A DNA stretch of 6,382 nt from UBA6901 sp035256085 (GCA_035256085.1 DATEYP010000202.1:1-6382); one strand, 5' to 3'; shown: positions 1 to 5,806, numbered from the stretch's first letter. Made by a program: numbers and translations. The notes: generated from the letters alone by a model not told the origin.

Positions 1-831
1 GGTGCGGGTGGCGCGACCGTGGGCGCGGTCGTCGCTGTAGATCATTTTGATGGCCTTGGCGCCGAGGTTGCGGCGCAGAATGGCCGGCCGGCCCGCGGCG
101 AGCGTCTCTTTGTGCACATAGAACTCGTCGGGATTCACGGCCCCCTGAACCACGGTTTCACCCAGACCGTACGCCGCGGTGATGAGCACCACGTCGCGGA
201 AGCCCGATTCGGTGTCCAGGGTGAACACCACGCCGCTCGCACCGATATCGCTGCGCACCATTTGCTGGATACCGGCCGACAGGGCGACGGCGCTGTGCTC
301 GAACTTGTGGTGCACGCGGTAGGAAATCGCCCGGTCGGTATACAGCGAGGCGAACACGTGTTTGATGGCGGTGAGCACGGCGTCGACGCCGCGCACATTC
401 AAAAACGTTTCCTGCTGGCCGGCGAACGAGGCCTCCGGCAGATCCTCGGCCGTTGCCGACGAGCGCACTGCAACCACCGGCGCGTGGCCGAGCTTCGTCT
501 CCAGTTCGCGATAGGCCTCGATGATGGCCTTTTCCAGCTTTTGCGGGAAAGGCGTGGCAACGATCCATTGACGGATTTGCGCACCGGCCGCGGCCAGCTC
601 AGTGACGTCGTCGATGTTCAGCGACGCCAGCCGGGATTTGATGCGCGCATCCAGACCATCGTGCGCGAGGAATTCGCGATAGGCATCGGCGGTGGTGGCG
701 AAACCACCCGGTACCGTGACACCCTTGGCCGCGAGCTGGCCGATCATTTCGCCGAGGGAGGCGTTCTTGCCGCCGACCTTGCCGACATCACCCATCCCCA
801 GGGCTTCAAACCATATCAGGTAGCTGTTCAT
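1..831 (-). CDS. ppsA: Phosphoenolpyruvate synthase, N-terminal part (cut by window edge)
   Basis: The gene encodes phosphoenolpyruvate synthase, a cytoplasmic enzyme that converts pyruvate, ATP and water to PEP, AMP and phosphate, feeding gluconeogenesis. Only the first 277 codons are present; the full family length is about 790-800, so the phosphohistidine and PEP-utilizing C-terminal domains lie beyond position 1. What is visible is the PEP/pyruvate-binding, ATP-grasp-like domain. It shows GGKNASLGEM at residues 20-29, AVRSSATAEDLPEASFAGQQ at 121-140, GASGVVFTLDTESG at 197-210 and GLGETVVQGAVNPDEF at 222-237, all hallmark PpsA blocks. The start at 831 is supported by GAGGGG (plus-strand 838-843) just upstream and by the typical N-terminus MNSYLIWFEALG. 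The 267-bp gap to prk holds a small hairpin (850-868, arms GCGGTG/CACCGC) in the presumed ppsA leader and no evident gene. Identity is very secure; the long plus-strand frame opposite it is a shadow. Confidence 0.96.
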   Translation of the reverse strand, partial: MNSYLIWFEALGMGDVGKVGGKNASLGEMIGQLAAKGVTVPGGFATTADAYREFLAHDGLDARIKSRLASLNIDDVTELAAAGAQIRQWIVATPFPQKLEKAIIEAYRELETKLGHAPVVAVRSSATAEDLPEASFAGQQETFLNVRGVDAVLTAIKHVFASLYTDRAISYRVHHKFEHSAVALSAGIQQMVRSDIGASGVVFTLDTESGFRDVVLITAAYGLGETVVQGAVNPDEFYVHKETLAAGRPAILRRNLGAKAIKMIYSDDRAHGRATRT

Positions 832-1068
832 GCCAGGCCCCTCAGGTCAGCGGTGGTTGAAGCACCGCCGCGCTTTGTCTGCAACCGACACAAGCCAGCC
901 TGCCACCGCCTGGGTATGCTGCCCTACAAGCCGCTGCGCCAGGGCCTGTACGGCGATTCATCCGGGCAGGAAACCAGGCTGGCCCTGCGGACGATGAAAT
1001 AGCGTAGCACCGATTCATGCGCCCAGTCCCGCCATGACCAGCGTGCCTGAGGGATACGGCAGTGAATT

Positions 1069-1090
1069 GCCGCGCCCGTCAGGGCGGGGC
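1069..1090 (-). terminator. Possible hairpin terminator downstream of prk
   Basis: Just past the prk stop, reading on the minus strand, is a GC-rich stem of nine positions with one C-C mismatch closing a TGAC loop. It is followed by AATTCAC rather than a U-tract, so it is not a canonical intrinsic terminator. It may slow or stabilise the prk 3' end. Confidence 0.3.
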
Positions 1091-1098
1091 CGTGACCG

Positions 1099-1992
1099 TC
1101 ACTTGTTACGCTTGGCCAGCATGTCGTGGATGATGGGTGTCAGAATCAGCTCCATCGCGTAACCCATCTTGCCGCCCGGCACCACGATGGTGTTACGGCG
1201 CGACATAAATGAATGCGGGATCATGTTTAGCAGCCAGGGGAAATCGATGCCCCACTTCTCCAGCCGTTTGAAGCGGATGATCACCATGCTTTCATCCGGC
1301 GTCGGGATATCGCGCGCGATAAAGGGGTTGGAGGTGTCCACGGTGGGTACGCGCTGGAAGTTGATGTCGGTGAAGCTGAACTGCGGCGTGATGACGTTCA
1401 CGTAGTCCGGCATGCGGCGCAGGATGGTGTCGACAATCACCTCGGGGGAATAGCCGCGCTCCTTGTTGTCGCGCTGGATTTTCTGGATCCACTCGAGGTT
1501 CACGATCGGCACGACGCCGACGCCCAGATCCACGTGTTGGGCCATGTTGACCTTGTCGTGCACCACCAGGCCGTGCAGGCCCTCGTAGAACATCATGTCG
1601 GTGCCGGGCGGGATGTCTTCCCACGGCGTGAATTCGCCGGGCTTGAGGCTGGTGCCGAGGCGCTTGTTGTGTTCGGCCGCCTCTTCCTCGCTGTGCAGGT
1701 AGTAGCGCTTTTTGCCGCCGCCGTTCTCGCCGTAGGTCTTGAACATCTCTTCGAGTTTGTCGAACAAATTCGCGTCGGCGCCGAAATGACTGAAGTTCTT
1801 GTTGCCGCCGGCCTCGGCCTTTTTCACCATGTCGCGCATTTCGGCGCGGTTGTAGCGGTGGAAGCTGTCACCCTCGATGGTCACCGGTTTGATCTTCTCA
1901 CGCAGAAAGATGTGCTCAAACGCGCGTTTCACGGTGGTGGTACCGGCACCGGATGAACCGGTGACCGCAATGACAGGGTGCTTGCTGGACAT
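1099..1992 (-). CDS. prk: Phosphoribulokinase
   Basis: Phosphoribulokinase phosphorylates ribulose 5-phosphate with ATP to ribulose 1,5-bisphosphate, the CO2 acceptor of Rubisco, in the cytoplasm. The 297-residue length fits the short class I proteobacterial enzyme. The P-loop is GSSGAGTT at residues 12-19. Residues known from the Rhodobacter sphaeroides enzyme can be matched: D42, H45 and R49 in GDSFHRYNR (41-49), E137 in FYEGLHG (135-141), and R174, D175 and R179 in the IQRDNKERG stretch. No key residue is missing. The ATG at 1992 is preceded by AAGGA (plus-strand 2000-2004) at 7 nt. Neither Rubisco nor other cbb genes lie in the window, so prk is placed apart from any visible cbb operon. 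Its neighbours on the same strand are a CBS-domain gene upstream and ppsA downstream. The upstream region carries LysR-type dyads and a strong palindrome that may control it. This gene is the main evidence for autotrophy. Confidence 0.97.
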   Translation of the reverse strand: MSSKHPVIAVTGSSGAGTTTVKRAFEHIFLREKIKPVTIEGDSFHRYNRAEMRDMVKKAEAGGNKNFSHFGADANLFDKLEEMFKTYGENGGGKKRYYLHSEEEAAEHNKRLGTSLKPGEFTPWEDIPPGTDMMFYEGLHGLVVHDKVNMAQHVDLGVGVVPIVNLEWIQKIQRDNKERGYSPEVIVDTILRRMPDYVNVITPQFSFTDINFQRVPTVDTSNPFIARDIPTPDESMVIIRFKRLEKWGIDFPWLLNMIPHSFMSRRNTIVVPGGKMGYAMELILTPIIHDMLAKRNK

Positions 1993-2045
1993 GGGGTTTT
2001 CCTTAAGGCTCTGGTGAATTGTGGAAATCAGTTGCGCGACCGACG

Positions 2046-2074
2046 CTTCTCATCCCGCCGGGCGGGATAAGAAG
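2046..2074. promoter_or_regulatory. 29-nt near-perfect palindrome upstream of prk
   Basis: Arms of 14 nt (CTTCTCATCCCGCC at 2046-2059 and its complement at 2061-2074) pair with a single C-A mismatch around one central base; in RNA the loop would open to a few bases. It ends 54 nt upstream of the prk start. There is no T-run on either side, so a standard intrinsic terminator for the CBS gene is unlikely. It is either a leader hairpin in the prk mRNA or a DNA operator. The structure is plain in the sequence; the role is inferred. Confidence 0.5.
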
Positions 2075-2094
2075 ACGATCAGGTTCTCGGCGGA

Positions 2095-2128
2095 TATTCT
2101 ATAACTATTTGTTTTATAGTGTTTATCA
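2095..2128 (-). promoter_or_regulatory. AT-rich candidate prk promoter with LysR-type dyads
   Basis: This is the most AT-rich stretch in a GC-rich region. It contains two overlapping dyads: CTATAA (2099-2104) with TTATAG (2114-2119), and ACTAT (2104-2108) with ATAGT (2116-2120). The second includes a T-N11-A arrangement (2106 to 2118), the general LysR-family operator pattern. Calvin-cycle genes are commonly controlled by the LysR-type regulator CbbR, so a CbbR site is a reasonable guess. On the minus strand TATAGAAT could serve as a -10 element, giving a prk leader of about 100 nt. No clear -35 element is seen. Confidence 0.35.
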
Positions 2129-2190
2129 GGACGCGCACTCCGACCGCTGGCGCTTCAATGCGCCTATTATGCCATTAATTCCGTGCCGCC

Positions 2191-2640
2191 TTAAGTGCGT
2201 TTCTGGCGCTCGCGCGCCTGCTCGCGTGACAGCAGACGGGCCAGTGCGGTGAGCTCGTCGGCCAGCAGATCGAGCAGGTCGTCCGCCGCGACAATGCCGG
2301 CGAGCGCCCCGCCGGCATTGACCACCGGCACGCGCCGCACACCCTTGGCGCGCATGCGTTGCAGGGTCTCGTACAGGCCGTCGCTCTCGCGCGCCGTCAG
2401 GAGCTCGCCGCTCATGACGTCGCCCACGGTCACGGCATTCATGTCCACATCCTTGGCCAGGATCTCGATGACCAGGTCGCGGTCGGTGAGGATGCCGACC
2501 GGAATGCGCTGTCCGGCTTTTTCCTCCACCACCACCAGATCGCCGACGTGGTGCTCGCGCATGAGCTGCGCGGCCTGGCTGATGGAACTGTCTTTCGTGG
2601 TAAATACCGTCTCGCGGTTGCAGATCTCTCCGATGCTCAT
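2191..2640 (-). CDS. Tandem CBS-domain protein
   Basis: This small cytoplasmic protein of 149 residues consists almost entirely of two CBS domains, which as a pair normally form one Bateman module that binds adenosyl ligands such as AMP, ATP or SAM. The first spans about residues 4-62, ending GILTDRDLVIEIL (49-61). The second spans about 74-128, with RRVPVVNAGGALAGIVAADD (102-121) followed by LLDLLA. The charged tail RLLSREQARERQKRT follows. No catalytic or DNA-binding domain is fused to it, so it is likely a stand-alone ligand sensor whose target is unknown. The reading frame stays open upstream to 3099, but the ATG at 2640 is preceded by AAGGAG (plus-strand 2646-2651) at 5 nt and matches the usual start of the domain. 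It points toward prk, 198 bp away, and is divergent from the sugar dehydrogenase gene. A weak hairpin (2149-2164, GGCGC/GCGCC) without a U-tract follows the stop. Confidence 0.9.
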   Translation of the reverse strand: MSIGEICNRETVFTTKDSSISQAAQLMREHHVGDLVVVEEKAGQRIPVGILTDRDLVIEILAKDVDMNAVTVGDVMSGELLTARESDGLYETLQRMRAKGVRRVPVVNAGGALAGIVAADDLLDLLADELTALARLLSREQARERQKRT

Positions 2641-2678
2641 GGCTGCTCCTTTGGGTATTCCGCCGTGATCCAAGGACG

Positions 2679-2727
2679 AACGAAGTAGGATTTCGTTAAT
2701 CATAACAGGACGAAGCAGGGCTTCGTT
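2679..2727. repeat. Two tandem REP-like hairpins in the divergent promoter region
   Basis: Two 19-nt hairpins lie 30 bp apart start to start: 2679-2697 (AACGAAGTAGGATTTCGTT) and 2709-2727 (GACGAAGCAGGGCTTCGTT). Each has an AGG loop and an eight-position stem. The copies differ at four stem positions, yet pairing is kept: T-A becomes C-G, G-T becomes G-C, and A-T becomes G-T. Flanking bases are also shared (AGGACGAA before, TTA-T-ATAA after), so each unit is about 30 nt. They fill most of the space between the CBS gene and the sugar dehydrogenase gene. They could be REP-type elements or sites for a regulator. Confidence 0.6.
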
Positions 2728-2773
2728 ACTGATAAGCTGGAGGCGGAAAATCGGAAACCAACAGGGAGGGCGG

Positions 2774-3967
2774 ATGATGCGCAAGGGTTTACTCTTGCGG
2801 GAACGGGTCTGTGCGAGCCTGTTGGCAGCGTTGCTGGGGGCGTCGGCGGCGCAGGCGGCCATCCCCTGCGTCGAGCCGCCGGCCGGGGCCGGTTTTCCGA
2901 AGGTGACGCTGCAGCAGGTCGCGCAAGGTTTGCGTGAACCGGTGCACATTGCCGTGGCACCGGACGGCAGTGGCCGGCTGTACGTGGTTGAGCAGGCCGG
3001 CGTGGTGCGCGTGGTCGAGCGGGGTCGGGTGCGACCGGAGCCGTTTCTGGATATCCGCGGCCAGGTCGAAAGCGGTGGCGAGAAGGGACTGCTCAGCATC
3101 GCCTTCCATCCGCGCTATCGGGACAATGGATGGTTCTTCGTGGATTACACGGCGCACGACGCCAACGGGTTGCACACACGCATCAGCCGCTGGCGGCGCG
3201 GCACGGCCGAACGCGCCGATCCGAAAAGCGAAACTGTGCTGCTGCGCATCGGCCCGCCGTACAGCAACCACAACGGCGGCCAGCTTGCCTTCGGTCCCGA
3301 TGGCTATCTGTACATCGGCATGGGCGATGGCGGCGCTGCCAACGACCCGCAGGGTCACGCCCAGAATCCCGGTTCGCTGCTCGGCAAGCTGCTGCGCATC
3401 GATGTCGATCGCGCCGAAGGTGCGCGGCCCTACGGCGTGCCACCGGACAATCCGTTTGTAACAAAGAAGGGGTTCCGCCCGGAGATCTGGGCGCTCGGCC
3501 TGCGCAACCCGTGGCGGTTTTCGTTCGACACGCACAACGGCGCGCTCTGGCTGGCGGACGTCGGCCAGGATCAGGCGGAGGAGATCGACCTCATTCGCAA
3601 GGGCGGCAACTACGGCTGGAATGTCCTGGAGGGCGACATCTGTACCCCCACGGTGAATCCGCGCTGCGATCCGTCCGGCTTCGAGCCGCCATTGCATACG
3701 TACCGGCATCCGCAAGGTTTTTCCATCACTGGCGGTTTCGTTTATCGCGGCACAGCCATACCCGGACTGTGTGGCGCGTACCTGTACGCCGACTATGTCA
3801 GCAAACGGCTGTGGGCGCTGCGTGAGAGTAACGGCCGGGTGGTCGCCAGCGCTGAATTGCTGCGCGTGCCGCACGCCATCAGCAGCTTCGGCCAGGATGA
3901 GGAGCGGGAACTGTATCTCGCCGACCATCGTGCCGGGAAAATCCTGAAAATGATGCCAAAACCATGA
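2774..3967 (+). CDS. Secreted PQQ-dependent sugar dehydrogenase-like protein (GSDH family)
   Basis: This is a 397-residue member of the soluble glucose/sorbosone dehydrogenase family, six-bladed propellers that oxidise aldoses or related compounds in the periplasm with pyrroloquinoline quinone. Residues 1-28 form a Sec signal peptide (basic start, hydrophobic LLAALLGASA, cleavage near AQA-A). Family blocks include LREPVHIAVAPDG (53-65), GLLSIAFHPRY (105-115), YSNHNGGQLAFGPDGYLYIG (163-182, with H166 at the expected catalytic-base position), LLGKLLRIDVD (202-212), LRNPWRFSFD (243-252), GGNYGWNVLEGD (277-288) and FSITGGFVYRG (316-326). C290 and C298 flank a short loop and may form a disulfide; C32 and C333 are further candidates. 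Two ATGs (2774, 2777) follow GGGAGG at 2764-2769, and the second has the better spacing. The true substrate is unknown, and many relatives have no proven sugar activity. No PQQ synthesis gene is in view. The long minus-strand frame opposite it is a shadow. Confidence 0.9.
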   Translation: MMRKGLLLRERVCASLLAALLGASAAQAAIPCVEPPAGAGFPKVTLQQVAQGLREPVHIAVAPDGSGRLYVVEQAGVVRVVERGRVRPEPFLDIRGQVESGGEKGLLSIAFHPRYRDNGWFFVDYTAHDANGLHTRISRWRRGTAERADPKSETVLLRIGPPYSNHNGGQLAFGPDGYLYIGMGDGGAANDPQGHAQNPGSLLGKLLRIDVDRAEGARPYGVPPDNPFVTKKGFRPEIWALGLRNPWRFSFDTHNGALWLADVGQDQAEEIDLIRKGGNYGWNVLEGDICTPTVNPRCDPSGFEPPLHTYRHPQGFSITGGFVYRGTAIPGLCGAYLYADYVSKRLWALRESNGRVVASAELLRVPHAISSFGQDEERELYLADHRAGKILKMMPKP

Positions 3968-4011
3968 TGTCCGTGGGCTTCCGGCTATTCCGGGGATGGA
4001 TGAGGTAATAT

Positions 4012-4028
4012 CCCGGCCCGGAGCCGGG
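4012..4028 (+). terminator. GC-rich hairpin after the sugar dehydrogenase gene
   Basis: CCCGGC (4012-4017) pairs with GCCGGG (4023-4028) across a 5-nt loop, 45 nt after the dehydrogenase stop. No T-run follows, so any terminator role is weakly supported. It ends just before the candidate htpX promoter. Confidence 0.25.
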
Positions 4029-4031
4029 GTG

Positions 4032-4061
4032 GTTGAACTCTTCACCGGTTGCCCCGATCTA
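4032..4061 (+). promoter_or_regulatory. Candidate heat-shock (sigma-32 type) promoter of htpX
   Basis: The -35 element is GTTGAAC (4032-4038) against the sigma-32 consensus CTTGAAA. After a 14-nt spacer comes CCCGATCTA (4053-4061) against CCCCATNTA, with one mismatch among the defined bases. Spacing is within the known range of about 11-16. It lies about 33 nt before the htpX ATG. htpX is a known heat-shock gene in Escherichia coli, which makes the match more believable, but no experiment supports this site. Confidence 0.5.
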
Positions 4062-4093
4062 ATTGAACGGTTTTTCCCTGACTTGGAGAATTC

Positions 4094-4972
4094 ATGAAAC
4101 GCATACTGCTTTTTCTGGCGACCAACCTCGCCGTGTTGTTGGTATTGAGTGTTGCCCTCCAGCTGCTGGGTATCGACTCGATGCTCGAGGAGAGCGGTGG
4201 GCTCAATATGACAGCCCTGCTGATCATGGCCGCGGTGTTCGGCATGGGTGGCTCGTTCATCTCGCTGGCCATGTCCAAGTGGATGGCGAAGCGCGCCATG
4301 GGCGCGCAGGTGATCGAGCAGCCGCGGACCGCCACCGAGCAGTGGCTGGTCGAGACCGTGCGCCGCCAGGCCGTGAAGGCAGGCATCGGCATGCCGGAGG
4401 TGGCAGTTTTTAATTCACCCGAGATGAATGCGTTCGCAACCGGCATGAACCGCAACCACGCGCTGGTGGCGGTGAGCAGCGGACTGCTGAACGGCATGCA
4501 GCGCGCCGAGGTCGAAGCGGTGCTCGGCCACGAGATTTCGCATGTGGCCAATGGCGACATGGTGACGCTGGCCCTCATTCAGGGCGTGGTGAACACCTTC
4601 GTCATTGTGCTGTCGCGCGTCGTCGGTCATCTGGTGGACAAGGTGGTGTTCAAGACCGAGCGCGGCTACGGCCCGGCGTTCTATGTCACCAGCATCGTGG
4701 CCCAGCTGGTGCTCGGCATCCTGGCGAGCATGATCGTCATGTGGTTCAGCCGCCGGCGCGAGTTCCGTGCCGATGCCGGCGGTGCGCATCTGGCCGGTAC
4801 CGGCAGCATGATTGGCGCACTGACGGCCCTGCAGGCCGGTCACAGTGCGCCGCTGCCCGACCAGATGGCGGCATTCGGCATCAGCGGCGGCATCGGTGAC
4901 GGGCTGAAGCGCCTGTTCATGTCGCACCCGCCGATCGAAGAACGCATCGCCGCGCTGCGCGCAAACGGCTGA
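4094..4972 (+). CDS. htpX: Membrane zinc metalloprotease HtpX
   Basis: HtpX is an inner-membrane M48-family protease that cleaves damaged or misassembled membrane proteins on the cytoplasmic side, acting alongside FtsH. The 292-residue product matches the usual length. Hydrophobic segments lie near residues 4-25, 38-60, 157-180 and 195-218. The zinc motif HEISH is at 146-150 (H146, H150, catalytic E147). The third ligand is probably E223 in RREFRADAGGAHLAG (221-235). The family tail SHPPIEERIAAL is at 277-288. The ATG at 4094 has GGAG at 4085-4088, 5 nt upstream. A sigma-32-like promoter lies just ahead. An intrinsic terminator begins 20 nt after the stop, inside the start of the next gene. 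Nothing is missing; the long minus-strand frame overlapping its 3' half is a shadow. Confidence 0.97.
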   Translation: MKRILLFLATNLAVLLVLSVALQLLGIDSMLEESGGLNMTALLIMAAVFGMGGSFISLAMSKWMAKRAMGAQVIEQPRTATEQWLVETVRRQAVKAGIGMPEVAVFNSPEMNAFATGMNRNHALVAVSSGLLNGMQRAEVEAVLGHEISHVANGDMVTLALIQGVVNTFVIVLSRVVGHLVDKVVFKTERGYGPAFYVTSIVAQLVLGILASMIVMWFSRRREFRADAGGAHLAGTGSMIGALTALQAGHSAPLPDQMAAFGISGGIGDGLKRLFMSHPPIEERIAALRANG

Positions 4973-4980
4973 GCAGATCC

Positions 4981-5520
4981 ATGTTGCACCCGAAAGGCGC
5001 TGTGGCAACACAGCGCCTTTTTTTTGCCCTGTGGCCGGAGCCGGCGTTGCAACAGCACTTCGCGCAGGCGGCCGCAACGCTCCTGCCGCGCGACGCCGGG
5101 CGCCGGGTACGGGCGGAAAACCTGCACTGTACCCTGGTGTTTCTCGGTGCCGTCGAGGCGGCGCAGCGACTGTGCATTGAAGATGCCGCCTCGCTGGTTC
5201 GTGCCGAACCATTCACGCTGACGCTTGACCGGTTTGGCTATTTCCGCCGGCCGCAGGTGGCCTGGCTGGGCTGCACGACGACCCCTGTAGCCCTGCAGAC
5301 GCTGGTTGGCGGCTTGCGCTATGGGGCCGCGACCTGCGGCTTTACACCGGAGCCAAGGGCTTACGAGGTGCACCTGACGGTGGCGCGCAAGCTGCGCCGG
5401 GATCCGGGGCGCTTACCGCTCCTGCCGATCGCCTGGCCAGTGAAGCAGTTTGCGCTCATGGAGTCGGTCAGCGAATCTGACGGCGTGCACTACCGGCCGT
5501 TGCGCTTCTGGGATCTGTGA
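4981..5520 (+). CDS. thpR: RNA 2',3'-cyclic phosphodiesterase (LigT/ThpR family)
   Basis: This 2H-phosphoesterase opens 2',3'-cyclic phosphate RNA ends to 2'-phosphates; the family was first described as a 2'-5' RNA ligase (LigT). The 179-residue product carries both HxTx motifs, HCTL at 49-52 and HLTV at 131-134, which supply the two catalytic histidines. It also has the N-terminal strand RLFFALWP (12-19), VFLG at 53-56, and ALMES followed by YRPLRFW near the end. The start is uncertain. ATG 4981 lies 8 nt after the htpX stop but has only a weak Shine-Dalgarno. GTG 5002 is preceded by AAAGG at 4993-4997 and would give VATQRLFFALWP, still keeping the whole core fold. A perfect 12-bp terminator hairpin with eight T's (4993-5025) sits across this start region, and its T-run encodes Leu-Phe-Phe of the conserved strand. 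Expression must therefore come from readthrough of htpX transcription or from a promoter inside htpX. Confidence 0.93.
   Translation: MLHPKGAVATQRLFFALWPEPALQQHFAQAAATLLPRDAGRRVRAENLHCTLVFLGAVEAAQRLCIEDAASLVRAEPFTLTLDRFGYFRRPQVAWLGCTTTPVALQTLVGGLRYGAATCGFTPEPRAYEVHLTVARKLRRDPGRLPLLPIAWPVKQFALMESVSESDGVHYRPLRFWDL
4993..5025 (+). terminator. Intrinsic terminator of htpX, embedded in the start of thpR
   Basis: AAAGGCGCTGTG (4993-5004) pairs perfectly with CACAGCGCCTTT (5009-5020) over a GCAA tetraloop, and the T-run 5018-5025 has eight T's. Its distance from the htpX stop is ideal for an htpX terminator. It lies inside the thpR reading frame (codons 5-15 from ATG 4981), so it may also act as an attenuator for thpR. 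Confidence 0.85.
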
Positions 5521-5534
5521 TTCCACGTCTCATT

Positions 5535-5578
5535 GTAGGGGCGGGTTTGGTAGGGGCGGGTTTGAAACCCGCCCCTAC
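5535..5578. repeat. REP-like palindrome with a tandemly duplicated arm
   Basis: GTAGGGGCGGGTTTG occurs twice in direct tandem (5535-5549, 5550-5564). The second copy forms a 14-bp perfect palindrome with AAACCCGCCCCTAC (5565-5578) around one central G. From memory, palindromes of this GTAGGGGCGGGTTT type are dispersed in many bacterial genomes and resemble REP elements. It lies between the convergent thpR and soxB genes. Confidence 0.75.
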
Positions 5579-5623
5579 GACCGGGTATATGTAGACAGGA
5601 AAAATAAACCTAAGAACGGCTTT

Positions 5624-5745
5624 AGCCGCAGATGAACGCAGATAAATGCAAATGAATCATGTCATTGATGCACCCAGGTCACTCACCCTTTTGGTGATCT
5701 GGCGAATACCGGCAGTGCATTGAATATCTGCGTTCATCTGCGGCT
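5624..5745. repeat. 122-bp element bounded by 21-bp perfect inverted repeats
   Basis: The 21-nt arm 5624-5644 (starts AGCCGCAGATGAACG) is the exact reverse complement of 5725-5745. Pairing continues inward for another six bases (AATGCA) after a 3-nt bulge. The left arm also has 10-nt periodicity: GCAGATGAAC, GCAGATAAAT, GCAAATGAAT (5628-5657). A second, inner hairpin has arms CCAGGTCAC (5674-5682) and GTGATCTGG (5694-5702) with one G-T pair. There is no coding potential. No clear target-site duplication flanks it. It could be a MITE-like or REP-doublet element; from memory, the arm motif is common as a dispersed intergenic repeat in other bacteria. Confidence 0.7.
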
Positions 5746-5763
5746 GACTGCTTTTTCCAGGAT

Positions 5764-5785
5764 AAAGGGCCCAACAGGGCCCTTT
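5764..5785 (-). terminator. Hairpin terminator of soxB
   Basis: AAAGGGCCC (5764-5772) and GGGCCCTTT (5777-5785) form a perfect 9-bp stem with a 4-nt loop, 21 nt beyond the soxB stop. On the minus strand the stem ends in TTTAT, a short U-tract, so it is a moderate intrinsic terminator. It could also work weakly in the other direction. Confidence 0.65.
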
Positions 5786-5806
5786 CTGTCACGGCTTGCT
5801 GCGCTC

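Noticed and set aside
19..1002. Long plus-strand open frame of 327 codons.
   Set aside because: It lies antisense to ppsA, whose minus-strand protein is clearly recognisable; the His/Arg/Gly-rich product is typical of a GC-rich shadow frame.
832..1098. Possible small gene or RNA between prk and ppsA.
   Set aside because: I found no convincing start with a ribosome binding site, no tRNA-like fold and no clear promoter; only weak hairpins are present.
2641..3099. N-terminal extension of the CBS protein frame by about 153 residues.
   Set aside because: The extension overlaps the dehydrogenase gene and the hairpin repeats and has low-complexity composition; a strong ribosome binding site supports ATG 2640.
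2789..4045. 418-codon minus-strand frame opposite the sugar dehydrogenase.
   Set aside because: It mirrors the third-position GC bias of the real gene, and the plus-strand product has full family motifs and a signal peptide.
4415..5212. 265-codon minus-strand frame across htpX and thpR.
   Set aside because: It spans two recognisable plus-strand genes and has no recognisable motif of its own.
5535..5745. Possible CRISPR array between thpR and soxB.
   Set aside because: The repeats are palindromic or inverted and directly adjacent, with no regular unique spacers and no cas genes.
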